Source of the DNA: Limisphaerales bacterium
GTDB lineage: Bacteria > Verrucomicrobiota > Verrucomicrobiia > Limisphaerales > BOG-1460
DNA length: 35,183 nucleotides
Reading direction: 5' to 3'
NCBI GenBank assembly: GCA_003159675.1
Contig: PLQC01000120.1
Location: forward strand, 13,565-48,747
This document shows positions 31,031-35,183 of this stretch, one piece after another (the first letter of the stretch is position 1; the number at the start of each line of letters is the position of its first letter). A program made the translations under genes and the position numbers. The notes under the pieces were generated by a model. That model ran no database searches. It was not told where the DNA came from and saw only the letters and a list, made by a program, of their open reading frames with translations.

Positions 31031-31098
31031 TAAGGCGTGTTTCCAAAATGGACAATTGTGGACTGCGGCGGCAAGCTGATTTTGAGAACACGCCCTAA
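31031..31098. mobile_element. MITE-like or insertion-sequence-end remnant
   Basis: Terminal inverted repeats of 20 bases (31031-31050 and 31078-31097) match at 17 positions, reading TAAGGCGTGTTTCCAAAATG and, in reverse complement, TAGGGCGTGTTCTCAAAATC. Both ends carry a TAA, possibly a target-site duplication. Only 27 bases lie between the arms, so it has no transposase. It sits between the ABC-F stop and the toxin-antitoxin promoter. Confidence 0.55.
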
Positions 31099-31114
31099 TA
31101 ACCGTCCTGCCCCT

Positions 31115-31135
31115 TTTGGATTGATTCTTTCCAAA
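31115..31135. promoter_or_regulatory. inverted repeat upstream of the AbrB-like antitoxin gene
   Basis: TTTGGA, 9 bases, TCCAAA, 20 bases before the antitoxin ATG and overlapping a weak promoter (TTGATT 31121-31126, 16 bases, TAGGCT 31143-31148). Antitoxins of this type usually repress their own operon through such palindromes; the assignment is inference. Confidence 0.35.
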
Positions 31136-31154
31136 GTAATGCTAGGCTTACCGC

Positions 31155-31412
31155 ATGATTGCCAATGTATCAGTCAAAGGACAGATGGTCATTCCCGAAG
31201 CCATCCGCGAACAGGCGCGGATCAAAACCGGCGACAAGTTGGATGTCGGTTACGCCAACGGGCTGATTGTGCTGCGGAAACGCGAGGCACTGACCCCGGC
31301 CCGTGTGCGTTCGCTGCTGCTGGCCGGACGCGGGCTTCCCGGGATGACACCGGCGGATGAAACTGCCGTCACCCGCGCCATGCAACAGGTGAGAAGCCGC
31401 CGCAAACAGTGA
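31155..31412 (+). CDS. AbrB/MazE/SpoVT-type antitoxin
   Basis: 85 aa. The N-terminal swapped-hairpin domain is clear: MIANVSVKGQMVIPEAIREQ, then ARIKTGDKLDV and GLIVLRKRE. The C-terminal part (about 46-85) is charged and would wrap the toxin. It should neutralise the PIN-domain ribonuclease encoded next and bind its own promoter. The stop overlaps the toxin start (GTGA at 31409-31412), the usual coupling for such pairs. The module lies between two copies of the ABC-F 3' end. Confidence 0.9.
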   Translation: MIANVSVKGQMVIPEAIREQARIKTGDKLDVGYANGLIVLRKREALTPARVRSLLLAGRGLPGMTPADETAVTRAMQQVRSRRKQ

Positions 31413-31816
31413 AAGTGGTCTTCGACACCAATGTGGTGGCCAGCGCGAGTTTCTGGCGTGCTGCGCCATTTGACTGTCTGGCGGCATGGGCGAAAGGCCG
31501 CTGCCAAGCCGTGGTCGGCCCCGCGCTGCTGGCCGAGTATCACGAAACTATCGAAGAACTTCGGCTGGACTATCCCCGGCGCGAGCCGGTCGAATGGGTT
31601 GACGCCCTGACCGAGTCGGCTGAATTGATTTTCCCCACGGAACGCGCCACGGGGGCAACGCCCGATCCCGGTGACGAAATGGTTCTGGAATGCGCCTTGG
31701 CGGCAGAAGCAGATTATATCGTGAGCGGCGACAAGAAACATCTGCTGGCACTTCGGGAATTCCACGGCATCCGGATAGTCTCCCCGTCGGATTTTCTGCG
31801 CCGGCTGGCCATCTGA
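31409..31816 (+). CDS. PIN-domain toxin of a toxin-antitoxin pair
   Basis: 135 aa from GTG 31409. PIN motifs: KVVFDTNVVASASFW (first acidic residue D6), LLAEYHETIEEL (acidic middle), DEMVLECALAAEADYIVSGD (two later acidic positions) and a C-terminal IVSPSDFLRRL. This matches the group of PIN toxins paired with AbrB-type antitoxins. PIN toxins are Mg-dependent ribonucleases that cut tRNA or rRNA when unopposed. It ends 17 bases before the second copy of the ABC-F tail. Confidence 0.9.
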   Translation: MKVVFDTNVVASASFWRAAPFDCLAAWAKGRCQAVVGPALLAEYHETIEELRLDYPRREPVEWVDALTESAELIFPTERATGATPDPGDEMVLECALAAEADYIVSGDKKHLLALREFHGIRIVSPSDFLRRLAI

Positions 31817-31833
31817 AATAACAAACGAAAGCA

Positions 31834-31947
31834 ACGCAAACCAGCCAGCTCACAGCCAATCTCGCCGCCTCGAAGGAAAATCTCGCGAAGCTCTACGCGC
31901 GCTGGGAAGAATTGGAGGCGATCAAGGCGGTGGCGGGCGAAGTCTAA
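31834..31947 (+). pseudogene. direct repeat copy A2: displaced 3' end of an ABC-F gene
   Basis: Encodes TQTSQLTANLAASKENLAKL, then YARWEELEAIKAVAGEV and a TAA, clearly the tail of an ABC-F protein, but with no start or body. It is 86% identical to the tail of the intact gene over 102 bases and then ends differently. It lies immediately after the PIN toxin. The tail may be the former end of the local gene or come from a related strain. Confidence 0.85.
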
Positions 31948-31990
31948 TTGCCAAACCAAAACGGCAAGCGTCCCGGGCCGCCGCAATGAA

Positions 31991-32557
31991 ATGCTTGACC
32001 GCGAATTAATTTTAATTTTTTCTGTAAAGATAGAAATAAAACTAAACCCAGTCATCGAGAAGTTGGTGCTGCATTGGGGGGAGATGGGCTCGCGCTGGGG
32101 CATCAGCCGCATGGTGGCGCAGATTCACGCCTTGCTTTACTTTTCGCCCAAGCCGATGGCGGCGGATGAAATCGTGGACGCGCTGGGCGTTGCTCGTTCC
32201 CATGTGAGCAACAGCCTCAAGGAGCTGCAATCTTGGGGCGTCGTCAGGGTGGTTCATGTCATGGGCGATCGCCGCGAACACTTCCAATCCATCAAGGATG
32301 TCTGGCAATTGTTTGAGATTCTCCTGGATGAACGCAAGCGGCGCGAGGTTGATCCCACCCTCAAGACGCTCCGTGAAACCCAGGCACTACTGAACGATGG
32401 CGCGAAAGTTGACACGCACACCGCCGGCCGGGTCAAGGAGATGCTGGAGTTTTTTGAGCAAATGGACGGCTGGTTTGGCGAAGTCCGGCGGATGCCGTTG
32501 GAATCGCGCGTGAAACTGGTCAAATGGGCATCCAAACTTCGTGGCTGGCTGGGCTAA
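31991..32557 (+). CDS. GbsR/MarR-family transcriptional regulator
   Basis: 188 aa. The winged helix-turn-helix core shows VLHWGEMGSRWGISRMVAQI, HALLYFSPKPMAADEIVDAL and VARSHVSNSLKELQSWGVVR, the pattern of GbsR-like regulators. The C-terminal half is helical and probably forms a dimer. The first 17 residues come from AT-rich DNA (TTGACC then TTAATT/TTTTCT runs) that looks more like promoter than coding sequence, so the true start may lie a little downstream. It precedes the NAD(P)-binding protein gene by 51 bases and may regulate it. Its ligand is unknown. Confidence 0.88.
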   Translation: MLDRELILIFSVKIEIKLNPVIEKLVLHWGEMGSRWGISRMVAQIHALLYFSPKPMAADEIVDALGVARSHVSNSLKELQSWGVVRVVHVMGDRREHFQSIKDVWQLFEILLDERKRREVDPTLKTLRETQALLNDGAKVDTHTAGRVKEMLEFFEQMDGWFGEVRRMPLESRVKLVKWASKLRGWLG

Positions 32558-32608
32558 ATATTTTTGAACCTGATTTTCTCAATTCACAGCAAAACCAGAA
32601 TTTTAACT

Positions 32609-33547
32609 ATGAAATGCAAAACCCATGCGGTGACCGGTGCATTTGGCTATTCCGGTCGTTACATCGCGACCCGCTTGCTGGAGCAAGGCCAGACTGTCAT
32701 CACGCTGACCAATTCGATGAACCGGGCGAATCCTTTCGGCGGCAAAGTTCGCGCGTATCCGCTCGCGTTTGCCGATCCGGGCAAGCTGGCGGCGGCGCTG
32801 GCCGGAGTGGACGTGCTCTACAACACCTACTGGGTTCGCTTCAATCACCGGACCTTCACCCATGCACAGGCGGTGCAAAACACCCTGGCGCTGTTCGAAG
32901 CGGCGCGGCGGGCGGGAGTCAGGCGCGTGGTTCATGTCAGCATCACCAATCCGTCGGAGGCTTCGCCGCTGGAATACTTTTCCGGCAAGGCGCAACTGGA
33001 GCGAGCGCTGCAAGCCAGCGGCCTATCCCATGCGATTCTGCGGCCAACCGTGCTGTTCGGGCGGGAGGACATACTTATCAACAACATTGCTTGGGCACTG
33101 CGACGTTTTCCGTTTTTTGCAGTTTTCGGCGACGGCGCGTATCGGCTGCAACCCGTCCATGTGGATGATCTGGCGGACTTGGCGGTGACCGAGGGAATGC
33201 GGACTGAAAATGCCGTCATTAACGCCATCGGCCCCGAGACATTCGCTTACAGGGACTTGGTCCATGCCGTCGGCACAGCGATTGGGCGGCCTCGGCCCTT
33301 GCTTAATGTGTCGCCAGGGATGGGATGTTTCTTTGGAAAACTGTTGGGTGTGTTCATGCGCGACACCTTCATCACGCGCGAGGAGATTCGCGGGCTGATG
33401 GACGAGCTGCTTTATGTGACCACGCCACCGACCGGCAAAACGCCGTTGACGACCTGGATGCAGAAAAATGCCGCCATGTTGGGGTTGCACTACGCCAGTG
33501 AATTGAATCGTCGTCGCGACCGGCAAACACCGTATTTCCGGGAATGA
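32609..33547 (+). CDS. NAD(P)-binding epimerase/NmrA-like protein
   Basis: 312 aa. The Rossmann nucleotide-binding motif is at the N terminus: THAVTGAFGYSGRYIATRLL with G-x-x-G-x-x-G spacing. Later family segments are VVHVSITNPSEASPLEYFSG with K-A-Q-L-E, LRPTVLFGREDILINN and LQPVHVDDLADLAV, as in extended/atypical SDR proteins similar to the NDUFA9 or NmrA groups. The tyrosine of a YxxxK catalytic motif may be in LEYFSGKAQLE, where Tyr and Lys are four residues apart, so a reductase role is possible. Substrate unknown. ATG 32609 is preferred over an in-frame start 45 bases upstream because it places the Rossmann motif near the start. Confidence 0.87.
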   Translation: MKCKTHAVTGAFGYSGRYIATRLLEQGQTVITLTNSMNRANPFGGKVRAYPLAFADPGKLAAALAGVDVLYNTYWVRFNHRTFTHAQAVQNTLALFEAARRAGVRRVVHVSITNPSEASPLEYFSGKAQLERALQASGLSHAILRPTVLFGREDILINNIAWALRRFPFFAVFGDGAYRLQPVHVDDLADLAVTEGMRTENAVINAIGPETFAYRDLVHAVGTAIGRPRPLLNVSPGMGCFFGKLLGVFMRDTFITREEIRGLMDELLYVTTPPTGKTPLTTWMQKNAAMLGLHYASELNRRRDRQTPYFRE

Positions 33548-33639
33548 CCTGGATCAACCATTCACGGGGCACATGACTTGCGTGAATGCTAATGCGACGC
33601 AGTGGCAAGCATCGGCCTTCCCATTGCCATTGCAGCTTC

Positions 33640-33706
33640 GTAGAGTGGCTGGTCTGTGCCGGCCACGTTATATGATCTGATTCCGCGGGATGAGAACCAC
33701 GGCAAC
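33640..33706 (+). repeat. direct repeat copy B1: displaced 5' end of the helicase gene
   Basis: Starts GTAGAGTGG, includes a GTG start at 33656 and encodes [17 protein letters not shown], after which similarity to the helicase start is lost. About 57 of 67 bases match 34471-34536; from the GTG onwards 46 of 51 match, and three of the five differences are at third codon positions. It ends 7 bases before the stop codon of the PIN toxin at 33714. Confidence 0.85.
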
Positions 33707-33713
33707 AGGAATT

Positions 33714-34121
33714 TCAGGGCAGCAGGCACGGCACGACCTGGCGGCTGTGGCGGCGGTAGATTTTGAAATCGGTATCGGTGGTCAGCACCACCGGTTCGGG
33801 CAGCGTTTCAGTCATGCGCACGAGGCAGGCATCGGCCAGGCTCATGGGCACATCGGCGTATTTGTCCATCAAGTCAAGCACCGGCGCAAGTTGATCGCCC
33901 AACTCAAACGAGAGCACGACCGCTTCCTGCCGCAACAAATCCTTCAGTCGCGGGGCGCCCTTTTCGCCGAGAAGATGGAAGGCCTCGGTCAAGGCCGCCT
34001 CGCAGGTGAGCCAGGGCCAGGGCAGCGTGCCGGCTTGCACGGCGATCCAGTCATGATGCTGGTCGTCGCGGCTGAGCAACGCCACCAGGACGGAACTATC
34101 GGCGATGTAGTTTTTTGGCAC
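33714..34121 (-). CDS. PIN-domain (VapC-like) toxin
   Basis: 135 aa from GTG 34121. PIN motifs: YIADSSVLVALLSRDDQHHD (first acidic residue D8), LTCEAALTEAFHLL (glutamates), VPMSLADACLVRM (aspartate) and LTTDTDFKIYRR (last acidic site). It should be a ribonuclease inhibited by the antitoxin encoded just upstream, with which it overlaps by 26 bases. Its stop lies 7 bases from the displaced helicase 5' end. Confidence 0.9.
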   Translation of the reverse strand: MPKNYIADSSVLVALLSRDDQHHDWIAVQAGTLPWPWLTCEAALTEAFHLLGEKGAPRLKDLLRQEAVVLSFELGDQLAPVLDLMDKYADVPMSLADACLVRMTETLPEPVVLTTDTDFKIYRRHSRQVVPCLLP

Positions 34122-34356
34122 GGATCAACCCGGGAAGGTATTTTTTCTTGTTGCGGGCCAGGTCGGTCGGCAGGCCTTCAACCGAACCGATGAGGTCGCC
34201 CAACAGCTCCCGCATCGTGCCGCGCTTGCCGGGCGGGCGGGGCGACTGGCGCAGCCGTTCCCGCACCACGTCAGATTTCGAGACGCTGCGCGCCCGCGAC
34301 TCGTGCTCGATCTCCGTGACGAGGGAATCGGGCAGCCGGACGGTCAACGTTTTCAT
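34096..34356 (-). CDS. ribbon-helix-helix antitoxin
   Basis: 86 aa. MKTLTVRLPDSLVTEIEHES followed by ARARSVSKSDVVRERLRQS is a typical ribbon-helix-helix DNA-binding domain; the C-terminal part (PPGKRGTMRELLGDLIGSVE) would hold the toxin. An ATG six codons upstream also fits the frame but lies within the probable promoter. It overlaps the toxin gene by 26 bases, longer than usual, which enforces coupled translation. Confidence 0.88.
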   Translation of the reverse strand: MKTLTVRLPDSLVTEIEHESRARSVSKSDVVRERLRQSPRPPGKRGTMRELLGDLIGSVEGLPTDLARNKKKYLPGLIRAKKLHRR

Positions 34357-34362
34357 GGACCA

Positions 34363-34391
34363 AGTGTAAGACAAATGTGGCAGTCATGCAA
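34363..34391 (-). promoter_or_regulatory. candidate promoter of the ribbon-helix-helix/PIN module
   Basis: On the minus strand, TTGCAT (34386-34391), 17 bases, TACACT (34363-34368). The antitoxin ATG begins 6 bases after the -10 box, which suggests a very short or absent leader. Moderate match only. Confidence 0.3.
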
Positions 34392-34470
34392 AACGATTGT
34401 TTCAACGTCGTCACTTCGTTGAGCAGCCGGAGGATTTGCGCATCAGTCTTTTCAACGCGGCTCCCCCTCC

Positions 34471-34536
34471 GTAGAGTGGAGTCCTGTGCCGGCCACGTTA
34501 TATGACCTGATTCCGCGGGACGAGAAGCCCGGCAAT
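34471..34536 (+). repeat. direct repeat copy B2: 5' end of the intact helicase gene
   Basis: Begins GTAGAGTGG, runs through the GTG start at 34486 and the first codons ([17 protein letters not shown]), and matches 33640-33706. This copy belongs to the continuing reading frame. Together with B1 it flanks a unit of 764 bases that contains only the toxin-antitoxin pair and its promoter. Confidence 0.85.
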
Positions 34537-35183
34537 GATGTCTTGCTGGGGCGCTTTCTGGAATACGTGGAAGGACGGCGGCTGCAACTTTATCCCGCCC
34601 AGGAATCGGCCATCCTCGAGTTGTTCGAGGAAAAGAACGTCATCCTGAACACGCCCACCGGGTCGGGCAAATCGCTCGTGGCCACGGCGATGCACTTCCA
34701 GGCCATCGCCCAGGGACGACGCTCCATTTACACCTGCCCGATCAAGGCGCTCGTGAATGAGAAATTCATGGCCCTCTGCCACGAGTTCGGCCCCGACAAT
34801 GTCGGCCTCAGCACCGGCGATGCGTCGGTCAATCGCGACGCGCCCATCCTTTGCTGCACCGCGGAAATCCTCGCCAACATCGCGCTGCGCGAGGGCGCGC
34901 AGGCCAATGTGCAGGAGGTGGTCATGGACGAATTCCATTATTATGCCGATCGGGAGCGCGGCGTGGCGTGGCAGGTGCCCTTGTTGACGTTGCCACAAGC
35001 GCGGTTTCTCCTTATGTCCGCAACGCTGGGTGACACCACGTTTTTCGAGGAGGAACTCACGCGGGTCAACCGGCGGCCAACGGTTGCAATCTCATCAACG
35101 CACCGGCCGGTCCCGCTGGAGTATGCCTACTCGGAGTTGACGCTGGCCAAAACGCTGGAAAGCCTCGCCGCCGAGGGCAAGGC
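34486..35183 (+). CDS. DEAD/DEAH-box helicase, partial (runs off the window)
   Basis: The frame from GTG 34486 is open to the window end (232 full codons). Motifs of superfamily 2 helicases: [28 protein letters not shown] (Walker A), [13 protein letters not shown] (Ia), [13 protein letters not shown] (Ib), [11 protein letters not shown] (DExH-type motif II) and [10 protein letters not shown] (motif III, SAT). This is the N-terminal half of an RNA or DNA unwinding ATPase; the order of motifs resembles Ski2-like bacterial helicases. The C-terminal half is not in the window. The start is duplicated upstream of the neighbouring toxin-antitoxin module. Confidence 0.92.
   Translation, partial: MPATLYDLIPRDEKPGNDVLLGRFLEYVEGRRLQLYPAQESAILELFEEKNVILNTPTGSGKSLVATAMHFQAIAQGRRSIYTCPIKALVNEKFMALCHEFGPDNVGLSTGDASVNRDAPILCCTAEILANIALREGAQANVQEVVMDEFHYYADRERGVAWQVPLLTLPQARFLLMSATLGDTTFFEEELTRVNRRPTVAISSTHRPVPLEYAYSELTLAKTLESLAAEGK

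Noticed and set aside
34375-34470. Possible extra small gene between the antitoxin and the helicase
   Set aside because: No open frame with a plausible start; it most likely holds the antitoxin promoter.
30860-34536. Whole segment considered as one integrative element
   Set aside because: There is no integrase, no common repeat at the outer ends, and the two duplicated flanks come from different genes, so two separate events fit better.

Overview
The window reads as a chromosomal segment of a Verrucomicrobiota bacterium, probably a soil or freshwater member of the Pedosphaera/Limisphaerales type (inference). The evidence is a Minf_1886-type protein restricted to Verrucomicrobia/Planctomycetes, two prepilin-type secreted proteins of the kind that is abundant in this phylum, large secreted glycoside hydrolases sharing a Verrucomicrobia-style C-terminal module, a tiny lysine/arginine-rich protein, and high GC with many dispersed palindromes. 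I see no tRNA, rRNA, CRISPR array or intact transposase.

Layout. 1-2076 (minus): a copper-handling SCO/CusF fusion protein followed by a multiheme c-type cytochrome lipoprotein broken by a one-base frameshift. 2559-3823 (plus): an ECF sigma factor overlapping a membrane protein that is probably its anti-sigma factor. 3983-13465: a polysaccharide-degradation block with a prepilin-like protein, a clan-A glycoside hydrolase (arabinofuranosidase-like), a GH78 alpha-L-rhamnosidase and a GH44 endoglucanase/xyloglucanase; the first and last hydrolases share the same N- and C-terminal modules. 13690-14518: two gene remnants back to back, a secreted protein with an internal break and the N-terminal part of a serine recombinase. 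14542-17442: leuS, with four repeat insertions kept in frame. 17711-21913 (minus): a prepilin-like protein followed by a large secreted beta-propeller protein. 22101-25388 (plus): a small membrane protein, the Minf_1886-family protein and an M16 peptidase that also carries a heptamer array. 25389-26977 (minus): a lipoprotein overlapping an M23 peptidase. 27027-30976: a small basic protein, a response-regulator fragment, prfC and an ABC-F ATPase. 30977-34485: two toxin-antitoxin modules on either side of a GbsR-type regulator and an NAD(P)-binding protein. 34486 to the end: the start of a DEAD/DEAH helicase.

Two patterns stand out. First, tandem heptanucleotide arrays (AATTTCA, AGATTTC, AACATCC, CCTGCAA/TTGCAGG types) and a palindromic element of about 70 bp sit inside conserved genes without breaking the frame; leuS alone has four such sites. 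Second, each of the two PIN toxin-antitoxin modules lies between two diverged copies of the end of a neighbouring housekeeping gene: the 3' end of the ABC-F gene for one, the 5' end of the helicase gene for the other. In both cases the toxin stop codon lies within 20 bp of the displaced copy. This looks like a cassette-like way of inserting toxin-antitoxin genes while keeping the host gene whole. Both patterns are visible in the sequence; the mechanism is inference.
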